Positions 1-8,198 of a DNA stretch of 64,000 nucleotides are shown here, in pieces. The stretch is from Sedimentisphaerales bacterium (lineage in GTDB: Bacteria; Planctomycetota; Phycisphaerae; Sedimentisphaerales; Anaerobacaceae), in NCBI GenBank assembly GCA_016927855.1, contig JAFGLV010000037.1, forward strand, positions 62,001 to 126,000, given 5' to 3'. Numbering within the stretch: position 1 is the stretch's first letter; the number at the start of each line of letters is the position of its first letter. Both the position numbers and the translations under genes were made by a program. The notes below the pieces were generated by a model, which saw only the letters and a program-made list of their open reading frames with translations, was not told the DNA's origin and searched no databases.

Positions 1-285
1 CAGGTCCCGGCGAGACTCCGTCAGGCTCGTCACCTGAGCCTGGAGTTGGTTGCGGGCGTTGCTCGTGTCAGCCAATTTCGATTCTGTCTGAGCCAGCGAC
101 GCCTCAAACCTGGCAACGTCCTTCCTGAGCAAATCCCTTTCATTGCGCGTTGTTTCGAGCGTATTCTCCAGGCTCTTGACGCGGCTCTTCAATTCCGTGT
201 TCTCGGTCGCGGTGCCGCTGCAACCACCCAGAATCGCCAGGCACGTCAGCGCGGCCAACCACAGACAAGTATTCTTGCCCTTCAT
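1..285 (-). CDS. Putative lipoprotein with coiled-coil (partial, 3' end outside window)
   Basis: The minus strand is open from an ATG at 285 to the window edge (95 codons, no stop), so only the N-terminus is seen. GGAGGAG lies 7 nt before the ATG. Residues 1-22 form a lipoprotein signal peptide ending in a lipobox LGGC, with Cys22 as the lipidated residue. After a short Ser/Gly linker the chain is a charged, heptad-like helix rich in E, K, R, L and Q (residues about 28-95), which looks like a coiled coil. By family analogy it would be an envelope-anchored periplasmic protein, but I recognise no specific family. The gene is transcribed away from accA. Confidence 0.7.
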   Translation of the reverse strand, partial: MKGKNTCLWLAALTCLAILGGCSGTATENTELKSRVKSLENTLETTRNERDLLRKDVARFEASLAQTESKLADTSNARNQLQAQVTSLTESRRDL

Positions 286-483
286 CGTTCCGCTCCTCCT
301 ATTCCTTCATCGGCTCACCCAGCCCAAATGGTTAACAGGCTTTCCGGCCGCATGGGCCAGATCAAGCCCCAGGCGAATACACCCTCACTACGTACTGCGA
401 GCATATACCAGAACCCGGAGGCGGTCAAGCCTTTTCCCCCGGTCAAACGGGACACGCGGTTTGCTCGTGCAGAGCGTCGATTG

Positions 484-506
484 GGCCCCCGGGCTGGCCG
501 GGGCCC
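484..506 (-). terminator. GC-rich inverted repeat downstream of accA
   Basis: GGGCCCC at 484-490 pairs with GGGGCCC at 500-506 across a 9-nt loop, 25 nt past the accA stop. No T-tract follows on the minus strand, so it is only a possible terminator or mRNA 3'-end hairpin. Confidence 0.25.
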
Positions 507-530
507 CCCAGAGGAGGTAGATGCTGCCAG

Positions 531-1607
531 CTACACCTTGGCTGGGCTCGAATCCCGCTCGGCAGCGACGCGTCGGCCCGTGCTGGCAATGGGCGCGATG
601 GTGGGTGCAGCCTTGGGCCCTTTGCCCAGGCTCGCGGACCCCACCGACCGCCATTTGCGGTAGCGAGCCTCCACCAGATCGGAGAGCTTCATCCGGTTCA
701 GCTCCGCCAGCGTCTTGGCAAGGTAACTTTCCACGTTGTGGACCGTGTCGTGAACATTGCGCTGCGCCCCGCCCACCGGTTCAGGAATGATCGCGTCGAC
801 GAGGCCAAGCTTGTGCAGTTCCCGGCTGGTCAGCTTCAGTGCGGCCGCCGCGTCGGGCGCCTGTGAACCGTCGCGCCAGAGGATCGCCGCGCAGCCTTCG
901 GGAGAGATGACCGAATAGTAAGCAAATTCCAGCATCGCCAGCCGATCCCCGACCGCAATCCCCAGGGCGCCACCGGAACCGCCTTCGCCAATACAAATCG
1001 AGACGATCGGGACTTTCAAGCGGGACATTTCGCAGAGGTTCAGCGCAATCGCTTGGGCCTGGCCGCGCTCCTCGGCGCCGATTCCCGGGTATGCGCCCGG
1101 CGTGTCGATCAGCGTGACGACGGGCAGGCCGTACTTCTCCGCAAACCGCATCTTCGCCAGCGCCTTGCGATAGCCCTCGGGATTGGGACAACCGAAATTG
1201 CAGGCGATCTTTTCCTTGGTGGTCTTGCCTTTGTTCTGGCCCACAATCAAGACCTTGGTCCTGGCAATCTGTCCGATGCCGGTGACGATGGCCCGATCGT
1301 CCCCGAAGCACCTGTCGCCATGCAGCTCGCGGAAATCCTGCACCATCAGGTTCAGATAGTCTGCCAGCAGTGGCCTCTGCGGATGGCGCGCCACCTGCAC
1401 CGTCTGCCAGGCTGTCAAGCCGGCGTAGAGGCGCTTGAGCTCGCCGATCTTGTCCTTCTCGATCCGCCTGATCTCGACGATGTAGTCGATCCCCTTCTGG
1501 GCACTGAGCTTGCGCAGCTCGTCCATCTGCCGCTCGAGGTCGGCCACCTTCTGTTCGAAGTCGAGGTATCCGCCGCCGCTGGGTTTGCTATTGCCTTCCG
1601 GCGCCAT
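531..1607 (-). CDS. accA: Acetyl-CoA carboxylase carboxyltransferase subunit alpha
   Basis: AccA pairs with AccD to transfer CO2 from biotinylated BCCP to acetyl-CoA, the committed step of fatty-acid synthesis in the cytoplasm. The protein starts with the typical LDFEQ...ADLE helical segment. It then has the carboxyltransferase core with RELHGDR, the GQNKGK region, DTPGAYPG and the oxyanion-type GEGGSGGALGI and SPEGCAAILW motifs. At 358 aa it is about 40 residues longer than the E. coli protein because of a low-complexity Ala/Pro/Ser C-terminal tail. I start at ATG 1607; an in-frame TTG at 1619 is possible but less likely. accD, accB and accC are not in the window. It is divergent from tyrA across a 255-bp gap. 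Confidence 0.95.
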   Translation of the reverse strand: MAPEGNSKPSGGGYLDFEQKVADLERQMDELRKLSAQKGIDYIVEIRRIEKDKIGELKRLYAGLTAWQTVQVARHPQRPLLADYLNLMVQDFRELHGDRCFGDDRAIVTGIGQIARTKVLIVGQNKGKTTKEKIACNFGCPNPEGYRKALAKMRFAEKYGLPVVTLIDTPGAYPGIGAEERGQAQAIALNLCEMSRLKVPIVSICIGEGGSGGALGIAVGDRLAMLEFAYYSVISPEGCAAILWRDGSQAPDAAAALKLTSRELHKLGLVDAIIPEPVGGAQRNVHDTVHNVESYLAKTLAELNRMKLSDLVEARYRKWRSVGSASLGKGPKAAPTIAPIASTGRRVAAERDSSPAKV

Positions 1608-1789
1608 GCCGTCGCCCAATCTATTGAACCTGCCGCGACCGGCTCGCCGACATCCGGCCCGCCGCAGCGTGCATACAAAAAACCACCCGCGCTAAAGGCG
1701 GGCATTCTCATGTCGTTTCGCCATGTCCGTCGGCACCATTATCAGAGGTCAGATCGTAGCATTTTCGTAAGACCCCGAAAAGAAAAAAA

Positions 1790-1816
1790 TTGACAGGTCA
1801 GAGGCCCCGCTATACG
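1790..1816 (+). promoter_or_regulatory. Putative sigma70-type promoter for tyrA-purL-purQ
   Basis: A perfect -35 TTGACA (1790-1795) is followed after 15 bp by TATACG (1811-1816, 4/6 to TATAAT). A start near 1823 would leave a leader of about 40 nt before the tyrA GTG. The spacer is short, so this is a prediction only. Confidence 0.4.
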
Positions 1817-1862
1817 CTTAGGGCTCGGACGGGTTCTGGCGCGCAACTACAAGGCCTTATCG

Positions 1863-2738
1863 GTGAAAGACTTACAGCGGATCTCTGTCATAGGAATGGG
1901 GCTTCTGGGCGGTTCGGTGTCGTTGGCAATTCGCCAGCGCATGCCCGGGACAGTTGTGGTTGGTTACAGCCACCGCGCCGCGACGCGCAGCAGGGCCAGG
2001 AGTTCGGCTCTGGCGACGGAAGTGGCCGATGATTTGAAGGCAGCGGTAACACAAGCAGATCTTGTCATTCTGGCAACGCCGATCTTTACGTTCGAGCATT
2101 ACTTCGCGGAGATTTCCGCGACGATACCGTCCGGCTGCATCGTGACGGATGTTGGCTCAACGAAGGTCTTGCCGCACCGCTGGGCCGAGCAGTCGCTCGG
2201 CAAACAAGCCCACTATGTCGGTTCGCATCCGATCGCCGGCTCTGAGCAAAGAGGTCTGGAGTTCGCGCGGGACGATCTGTTGGCCCAGGCACGCTGCATC
2301 CTGACGACCACACCGCAGACGCACCGGGCCTCGGCCGCGACGCTCAGGCAGTTCTGGTCGGACTTGGGCTGTTACGTGCAAACCATGACGCCTGAGGACC
2401 ACGATCGGGTTTTCGCCAATATCAGCCACCTGCCTCATCTGATCGCAGCGGGATTGGTCAACGCCAGTGATTGGCAGGACGTCAAATACGCCGGCAAGGG
2501 CTTTCTGGACAGCACGAGAATTGCCTCCGGTCCGGCCAACATCTGGACCGACGTGCTGCTGGCCAACGGAGACAACATCGCCGACGGCATCGAGCGCGTG
2601 CTGGCGGAACTGACGAAGCTCCGCAAGGCGGTCCAGGACAGGGACAGAAAGGAAATCGAAGCTCTGCTTGAGGCGGCTCGTCGCAAGCGCGCGTCGCTGG
2701 TCAAGTACAAGATCAGGAAGAAGGAACTACTCTCGTGA
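1863..2738 (+). CDS. tyrA: Prephenate dehydrogenase
   Basis: Catalyses NAD(P)+-dependent oxidative decarboxylation of prephenate to 4-hydroxyphenylpyruvate in tyrosine synthesis. The 291-aa protein has an N-terminal Rossmann motif GMGLLGGS (residues 11-18), the DVGSTK segment (96-101) and the family signature SHPIAGSE (121-128, containing the catalytic His). A helical dimerisation domain with HLPHLIAAGL follows. There is no ACT or chorismate-mutase domain, so this is a monofunctional TyrA without an obvious tyrosine-feedback domain. It starts with GTG, with AAGG 8 nt upstream. Its stop overlaps the purL GTG by 4 nt (GTGA), so the genes are probably translationally coupled. Confidence 0.93.
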   Translation: MKDLQRISVIGMGLLGGSVSLAIRQRMPGTVVVGYSHRAATRSRARSSALATEVADDLKAAVTQADLVILATPIFTFEHYFAEISATIPSGCIVTDVGSTKVLPHRWAEQSLGKQAHYVGSHPIAGSEQRGLEFARDDLLAQARCILTTTPQTHRASAATLRQFWSDLGCYVQTMTPEDHDRVFANISHLPHLIAAGLVNASDWQDVKYAGKGFLDSTRIASGPANIWTDVLLANGDNIADGIERVLAELTKLRKAVQDRDRKEIEALLEAARRKRASLVKYKIRKKELLS

Positions 2739-5617
2739 AGCAATGGCGTTTTGAAGTCCTCAACCGCCCCGGCTTCTCGGATGTGCACGGCAACGGAGTG
2801 TTGGACGACATTCACGAGCTTGGCATCACGTCCGTCGAAGCGGTTCAGTCGGCCAGGGTTTTCCTCATCGAAGGCGAGTTCGAGGCGGACTTCGCTCAGC
2901 GCATCGCCAGAGAGCTACTGAGCGATCCGGTCTGCGAGCAATTCCATCTCGGACGAAGCGGTGCTCCGGCCGGCCTGGCGCGCGCCACGCTGATCGAGGT
3001 CCATCTCAAGAGCGGCGTTACCGATCCGGTGGCCGAGTCCGTCATGACGGCCATTTCCGACATGGGAGGCGGTTCCACCCATGTGCGTACCGCGCGCAAG
3101 TACGTCCTGCTGGGTGAGGTACGGCCCGCCCAACTCGAGACCATTGCCAAGCGGATTCTGGCAAACGACTGCATCGAAGACGTGATCATCGGCGACGAAG
3201 CGGAGCCGCCCAGTCCGCACTTGAGTCCCTATCAGTTCGAGCTGGTCCACTGGACCATTCGCGACCTCGACGACGCCGGCCTGGAGGCGCTCAGCAAGGA
3301 AAAGGACCTGTTCCTGAACCTGGTCGAGATGAAGACGATCCAGGCGTACTTCCGTCAGATCGGACGCGAGCCGACCGACGTCGAACTGGAGTCGCTGGCC
3401 CAGACCTGGAGCGAGCATTGCGTCCACAAGACGCTCAGAAGCGCCGTGGATATGACCGTCGACGGCAAGCCGCTCCACTTCGACAACCTGCTCAAAGAGA
3501 CCGTCTTCAAGGCCACCAGCGATCTGAACAAGGACTGGTGCATCTCCGTTTTCGCTGACAACGCGGGCGTGGTCGAGTTCGATGACGAATCCGCGGTCTG
3601 TTTCAAGGTCGAGACGCACAACCACCCTTCCGCGCTCGACCCGTATGGCGGCGCTGCGACCGGCATCGGCGGGGTCATCCGCGACCCGATGGGGACCGGC
3701 ATGGGAGCACGCCCGATCGCAAACACTGACGTGTTCTGTTTTGGCGAGCCCGACAAGAGTCTCGACGAAATCCCCAAGGGTGTCCTGCACCCTCGCCGGA
3801 TTATGAAAGGCGTCGTCGCGGGCGTGCGCGATTATGGCAACCGCATGGGCATTCCCACCGTCAACGGCGCGATCTACTTCGACGATCGCTATTTGGGCAA
3901 CCCGCTGGTCTACTGCGGCAACGTCGGCCTGATGGACAAAGCTAAGGCCTTCAAGCACCAACAGAGCGGCAACCTGATCGTCGTTGTCGGCGGCCGTACC
4001 GGACGCGACGGCATCCACGGCGCGACCTTCTCCAGCGGCGAGATGACCCACGAGCACGAGACCGTCTTTTCGCACGCCGTCCAGATCGGCAACGCGATCA
4101 CCGAAAAGAAGATGCTCGACGTGCTGCTGCAAGCCAACGACGCCGATCTGTACGAAGCCATCACCGATTGCGGCGCAGGCGGGCTCAGCAGCGCCGTCGG
4201 TGAGATGGGCGCCAAGCTGGGCGCAGAGGTGGACCTCGAAACCGTTCCGCTCAAGTACACCGGGCTCAGCTACACCGAGATCTGGATCAGCGAGGCCCAG
4301 GAGCGGATGGTCATCGCCGTCCGGCCGGAGAACCTCGAAGCGATACAGAGAATCTTCGACAGCGAAAACGTTCAGGCGACTGTCATCGGGCGCTTCACGA
4401 ACGACAGGAAGCTGCGGCTGCGCTACAACGGGCAGCAGGTGGCCGAACTGGACATGGACTTCCTGCACGACGGCGTGCCGAAGTACAGCCGACAGGCGAT
4501 CTGGAGGCCTCGCGCTCTGAGCGAGCCGGCGTTGCCTGAGAAAGGTGAATACAACGAGGAACTGCTTGGCATCCTGTCTTCGTATAACGTCGCCAGCAAG
4601 GAATGGGTGATCCGCCAGTACGATCATGAGGTGCAAGGCGGATCGGTGGTCAAGCCGCTGACGGGTGTTGCGAACGATGGACCCAGCGACGCGGCGGTGG
4701 TCCAGCCCAAACTGACCTCACCGCGAGGATTGGCTCTGAGCTGCGGCATGAATCCGCTCTACGGCGACATCGACCCCTACTGGATGGCGCTGGCGGGGAT
4801 CGACGAAGCCATCCGCAACCTGATCTGCATCGTGGGCCGGATCGATCGCATCGCCCTGCTGGACAACTTCTGCTGGGGCAACTGCACGAAGCCCGAGACC
4901 TTCGGGACCCTCGTCAGAGCCGCACAGGCCTGTTACGACGGCGCGATGGCCTACGGCGCACCTTTCATCTCGGGCAAGGACTCGCTCAACAACGAGTTTG
5001 CCTGCGCAGACGGCACGACGATGAGCATTCCCGCCACGCTGCTGATCAGCGCCATGTCGCTCGTGGACGATATCGACAAGTGCGTTACGATGGACCTGAA
5101 ACGGCCCGGCAACCTGCTCTTCATCGTCGGGCGCACGAACAACGAGCTGGGCGGATCGCATTACTACAAGCTCAGCGGTCACCTGGGTGCTAATGTGCCC
5201 AAGCTGGACCTTGAGACGGCGCCGGCGATTGCGGCCAGAATGGCCGAAGCGGTTGCCGGCGGTCTGGTCGTCGCCTGCCACGATTGCTCTGAAGGCGGGG
5301 TGGCGGTGGCGCTGGCGGAGATGGCTTTCGCAGGTGGTTTCGGGATCGAAGCCGACCTCTACGCCGTCCCGAAGAGCAAGGACTGCACACGGATCGACGC
5401 ACAGTTGTTCAGCGAGTCGAATAGCCGCTATGTGGTAGAGGTCGAGCCGTCGAACTACGATGCGTTCGCGACGCTGATGCTGAATCTGCCGTTCGGTCAG
5501 TTGGGCCGGGTCAAGGCGGAGCCCAGGCTTGTGATCCGCGCCGAAGACGGCCGCAGAGTCATCGATGCCGACCTCGACACTCTCAAACAGGCATGGCAGA
5601 GGACATTCGATTGGTGA
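2735..5617 (+). CDS. purL: Phosphoribosylformylglycinamidine synthase, PurL with N-terminal tandem PurS-like region
   Basis: Uses ATP and ammonia delivered by PurQ to convert FGAR to FGAM in purine synthesis. Residues 4-75 and 85-153 each resemble a PurS unit (both have a V/E...PG or SG.TD start, a helix, then a strand). Together they look like a fused PurS pair preceding the PurL ATPase core. The core shows SEHCVHKT (227-233), ETHNHPS (293-299), a glycine-rich YGGAATGIGG motif, and a second PurM-like half with SGKDSL and HDCSEGG. No glutaminase domain is fused; purQ is the next gene. At 960 aa it is intermediate between small PurL (about 740) and large PurL (about 1,300). It starts with GTG overlapping tyrA, and the gap to purQ is 25 nt. 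Confidence 0.95.
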   Translation: MKQWRFEVLNRPGFSDVHGNGVLDDIHELGITSVEAVQSARVFLIEGEFEADFAQRIARELLSDPVCEQFHLGRSGAPAGLARATLIEVHLKSGVTDPVAESVMTAISDMGGGSTHVRTARKYVLLGEVRPAQLETIAKRILANDCIEDVIIGDEAEPPSPHLSPYQFELVHWTIRDLDDAGLEALSKEKDLFLNLVEMKTIQAYFRQIGREPTDVELESLAQTWSEHCVHKTLRSAVDMTVDGKPLHFDNLLKETVFKATSDLNKDWCISVFADNAGVVEFDDESAVCFKVETHNHPSALDPYGGAATGIGGVIRDPMGTGMGARPIANTDVFCFGEPDKSLDEIPKGVLHPRRIMKGVVAGVRDYGNRMGIPTVNGAIYFDDRYLGNPLVYCGNVGLMDKAKAFKHQQSGNLIVVVGGRTGRDGIHGATFSSGEMTHEHETVFSHAVQIGNAITEKKMLDVLLQANDADLYEAITDCGAGGLSSAVGEMGAKLGAEVDLETVPLKYTGLSYTEIWISEAQERMVIAVRPENLEAIQRIFDSENVQATVIGRFTNDRKLRLRYNGQQVAELDMDFLHDGVPKYSRQAIWRPRALSEPALPEKGEYNEELLGILSSYNVASKEWVIRQYDHEVQGGSVVKPLTGVANDGPSDAAVVQPKLTSPRGLALSCGMNPLYGDIDPYWMALAGIDEAIRNLICIVGRIDRIALLDNFCWGNCTKPETFGTLVRAAQACYDGAMAYGAPFISGKDSLNNEFACADGTTMSIPATLLISAMSLVDDIDKCVTMDLKRPGNLLFIVGRTNNELGGSHYYKLSGHLGANVPKLDLETAPAIAARMAEAVAGGLVVACHDCSEGGVAVALAEMAFAGGFGIEADLYAVPKSKDCTRIDAQLFSESNSRYVVEVEPSNYDAFATLMLNLPFGQLGRVKAEPRLVIRAEDGRRVIDADLDTLKQAWQRTFDW

Positions 5618-5642
5618 CGCTGACAGGAGCATAGGAAAGAAG

Positions 5643-6443
5643 ATGGCAGAGGTTCGAGCACTGGCCCTGCGAGCGGCAGGCATCAACTGTGACGTCGAGA
5701 CGCAGTTTGCGTTGGAGATGGCCGGCGCGAAGGCTGACCGCGCCCACGTCAACCGTCTCATCGAGGACAAGGGCCTGTTGGATCGCTATCAGATCCTCGT
5801 CTTCCCGGGAGGCTTCAGCTATGGCGACGATGTAGCCGCCGGCAAGATCCTGGCCAACCAGGTCGTCCACCACCTAGCCGACGCGATCCGCAAGTTCATC
5901 GACGACGGCAAGCTCGTGCTGGGCATCTGCAACGGCTTCCAGGTCCTGATCAAGATGGGCATCCTGCCAGGCAACGGCACCTTCAAGCAGGAAGAGGTGA
6001 CGATCACCAACAACGACAGTGGCCGCTACGAGGACCGCTGGGTCTACCTCCTGCCCCAAACGGACCGGTGCGTGTTCATCGAACCGGAGCGGCAGGTCTA
6101 CCTGCCGGTGGCGCACGCGGAAGGCAAAATCGTCACGAAGAACGCTGAGTTGCTGCAACAACTCAAGTCTGACGGCTACGTGGCCTACAAATACGTGGAT
6201 AAGAACGGCGAAGAAGGCCCCTACCCGATCAATCCTAACGGCTCGACCGAGTCGATCGCCGCGCTGACCGACAGCACGGGACGCGTGCTCGGGTTAATGC
6301 CCCACCCCGAGCGGTTCGTGCGGCGCACGCAGCATCCGCACTGGACACGGTTAGGTGAGGACCTCGATCCCGACGGCATCAAGATCTTCCGCAACGCCGT
6401 CAGGTACGTGCGCGAAAACCTGCTCGAATCCTGCACCGCCTGA
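5643..6443 (+). CDS. purQ: Phosphoribosylformylglycinamidine synthase, glutaminase subunit
   Basis: Class I glutamine amidotransferase that hydrolyses glutamine and channels ammonia to PurL. The nucleophile Cys96 lies in GICNGFQ, and the His221/Glu223 dyad in MPHPERF; PGGFSYGDD supplies the oxyanion-hole region. The 266-aa length fits the longer PurQ type. The frame is open further upstream to 5565, but that would run inside purL. The ATG at 5643 after a purine-rich AGGAAAGAAG stretch matches the PurQ N-terminus, so I start there. Last gene of the tyrA-purL-purQ operon; it converges on folK with a 17-nt gap. Confidence 0.95.
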   Translation: MAEVRALALRAAGINCDVETQFALEMAGAKADRAHVNRLIEDKGLLDRYQILVFPGGFSYGDDVAAGKILANQVVHHLADAIRKFIDDGKLVLGICNGFQVLIKMGILPGNGTFKQEEVTITNNDSGRYEDRWVYLLPQTDRCVFIEPERQVYLPVAHAEGKIVTKNAELLQQLKSDGYVAYKYVDKNGEEGPYPINPNGSTESIAALTDSTGRVLGLMPHPERFVRRTQHPHWTRLGEDLDPDGIKIFRNAVRYVRENLLESCTA

Positions 6444-6460
6444 AACAGCGCCACGCAGGA

Positions 6461-6991
6461 TTAGGTGAGCAGGCGTCTCAACTCGGCCGTCAGGTCGTCG
6501 AGGGGCTCACCGGGGATGGTCGCCGCGCCACTGGCGGGCAGTCTCGCCCTGAGAGCGGCCAGAAGCGTGGCTTCGATTTCATGGCCGGCATCTTCGAGCA
6601 ATTCGATGATCGGGACGTGGACGAACGGACGGCTGACGTCCGGATGAGGCAACGTCGTGACGCCCACGGTGTCGGCCTCACTGACGCACATTACCAGGTC
6701 GAGGTCGATGGTACGCGGCGCAAACCTATCAGCAGTACGGACCCGGCCGAGTCGGCTTTCGATGACTGCGAGGACGTCGTGCTTGAGTTGGGCGTCGCTC
6801 AAATTGCTCGCAATGCGCCAGACACCGTTGACGAAGTCGGGTTGTCGCTTGCCGCCCAGCGGCTTGGTTCGGTAGAACGTCGAGGACGCACGCACGTTGA
6901 CCCTGTCCCTGAGCAGGGTCAGAGCGGCGATGATATTCCGCCTGGGCTCGATGTTCGAGCCTACCGCGATGAAGGCTGGCGATTCACTCAT
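6461..6991 (-). CDS. folK: 2-amino-4-hydroxy-6-hydroxymethyldihydropteridine pyrophosphokinase
   Basis: HPPK transfers pyrophosphate from ATP to 6-hydroxymethyl-7,8-dihydropterin in folate synthesis. The 176-aa protein has the N-terminal GSNIEP (11-16), FYRTKPLGG (39-47) and the metal-binding PRTIDLDL (92-99, Asp96 and Asp98), followed by the LPHPD stretch typical of the family. Its ATG overlaps the folB stop by 8 nt, implying coupled translation as the third gene of folM-folB-folK. No clear ribosome-binding site precedes the ATG, which fits coupling. Confidence 0.93.
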   Translation of the reverse strand: MSESPAFIAVGSNIEPRRNIIAALTLLRDRVNVRASSTFYRTKPLGGKRQPDFVNGVWRIASNLSDAQLKHDVLAVIESRLGRVRTADRFAPRTIDLDLVMCVSEADTVGVTTLPHPDVSRPFVHVPIIELLEDAGHEIEATLLAALRARLPASGAATIPGEPLDDLTAELRRLLT

Positions 6992-7376
6992 TGCCGTCGC
7001 TTCTACTGCGCACGATCTTGACCGCGACCGTCCGCGCGAACCTCAACGCACCGGGCTTCTCCACCACCACCTCCACCTGCCGGACGGGGTCGCGTTGCAG
7101 GCAGATGTCAGCGATGGCCTGGGCCAACGCCTCGATCAGGCGGTACCGCGAACGCTCCGCCATGGCAAGGATGTCCAGCTTCAGGGCCTTGTAGTCCACG
7201 GTGTCTTCGATCGCATCGGTCCGGCCGGCCCGGCGCAGGTCGGTGTGCAGCGTGATCTGGGCCACGATCTCTTGTGTCTGATGCCGCTCCTCTTCGTTGA
7301 CGCCGACGACGCAGCGGAATCTCAGGTCGCAGATACGAATCTCGTCGGAAGGGCCAGGTCCCGTCGCGTCAGTCAT
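6984..7376 (-). CDS. folB: Dihydroneopterin aldolase
   Basis: Cleaves dihydroneopterin to 6-hydroxymethyldihydropterin and glycolaldehyde, feeding FolK. The 130-aa protein shows the family pattern: RCVVGVNEEER near the N-terminus (substrate-binding Glu), TVDYKAL in the middle, an RLIEALA helix and a C-terminal VEKPGALRFA segment with the catalytic Lys. It overlaps the upstream reductase gene by 8 nt and folK by 8 nt. The three-gene stack makes a folate role secure. Confidence 0.92.
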   Translation of the reverse strand: MTDATGPGPSDEIRICDLRFRCVVGVNEEERHQTQEIVAQITLHTDLRRAGRTDAIEDTVDYKALKLDILAMAERSRYRLIEALAQAIADICLQRDPVRQVEVVVEKPGALRFARTVAVKIVRSRSDGNE

Positions 7377-8100
7377 AAGTGTGCCCCTTGATATGGTAGC
7401 CGCCGTCGACGTAGATGATCTGCCCTGTGATGAAACGGCTGTTCAGCAGAAACAGAATGGCCTCGGCTACGTCGGCCGGATCACCGTGACGCTTGAGCGG
7501 GTTCGTGTAGGTCAGTTTCTTCAGATAGCCCTCGTCCTGGCCCGGCGGCGGCAGGATCAAGCCCGGTGCCACGGCGTTGACGACGATTTTCGGCGCCAGC
7601 TCGAGCGCCAGCATCCGCGTCAGGGTCAGCAGGACGCGCTTGCTGATATGGTAGGCCGCGTGCTCGCGATCATACGTCGTCACGCGCGTGTCGAGCAGGT
7701 TGACGATGTGCCCAGGGCGGTCTTGCTGCGCGAACGCCCGAGCCAGGACCAGCGGCGCGGCGGCGTGGATTTGCATGTTGCGCGCCAGCGATGCCTCCGT
7801 GGTCTCCCAGAGGGTCTCCTGCTCGAAGACGGAGGCATTGTTGATGAGAATGTCGATCGGGCCGGCGCGATTCAGGAGGCCCTGAGTCTGCCGGCTGTCC
7901 GAGAGATCGGCCTGGAGCCGCGTCGCGGAAACGGCCAGACGCTCGATCTGCCCGCACAGAGCTTGCGCCGCGGCCTCGGATCGGTGATAATGGACCACGA
8001 CGTTGACGCCTTGCCGGGCGAGCGCCAGCGAGATCGCCTCGCCCAGCCGCCTGGCAGCGCCGGTGATCAGTGCGGTCTTGCCTCTGAGAGAATCGGCCAT
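7369..8100 (-). CDS. folM: Pteridine reductase-like SDR (FolM / PTR1 type)
   Basis: Short-chain dehydrogenase/reductase of 243 aa, probably NADPH-dependent reduction of dihydropterin or dihydrofolate. The cofactor motif is ITGAARRLGEA (12-22). HYHRS (37-41) matches the NADPH-binding stretch of trypanosomatid PTR1. Tyr150 and Lys154 form YxxxK. Where ordinary SDRs have a catalytic Ser, this one has Asp137 (IVNLLD), as in PTR1 (Asp181) and FolM. I start at ATG 8100 because the upstream extension to 8208 has no family homology and overlaps truB. First gene of the folM-folB-folK stack. No folA or thyA is visible nearby, so it may supply dihydrofolate reductase activity (inference). Confidence 0.82.
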   Translation of the reverse strand: MADSLRGKTALITGAARRLGEAISLALARQGVNVVVHYHRSEAAAQALCGQIERLAVSATRLQADLSDSRQTQGLLNRAGPIDILINNASVFEQETLWETTEASLARNMQIHAAAPLVLARAFAQQDRPGHIVNLLDTRVTTYDREHAAYHISKRVLLTLTRMLALELAPKIVVNAVAPGLILPPPGQDEGYLKKLTYTNPLKRHGDPADVAEAILFLLNSRFITGQIIYVDGGYHIKGHTYD

Positions 8101-8160
8101 GTTTCGATTTACTCTTTGCGATCTAGCACTTACTATTCTGATTTTCGCCCGGCCATGAGG

Positions 8161-8192
8161 CCAATCGTAAATCGTAAGCCGCCAATCGTAAA
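8161..8192. repeat. Short direct repeat in the truB leader
   Basis: CCAATCGTAAA occurs at 8161-8171 and 8182-8192, and the core AATCGTAA three times (8163-8170, 8170-8177, 8184-8191). It ends 6 nt before the truB ATG, and no Shine-Dalgarno sequence is visible there. Confidence 0.7.
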
Positions 8193-8198
8193 CAGAAA

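Noticed and set aside
2915-4636. Long open frame antisense to purL (573 codons, minus strand)
   Set aside because: It lies entirely across purL, has no recognisable family and results from the high-GC third-position pattern of purL.
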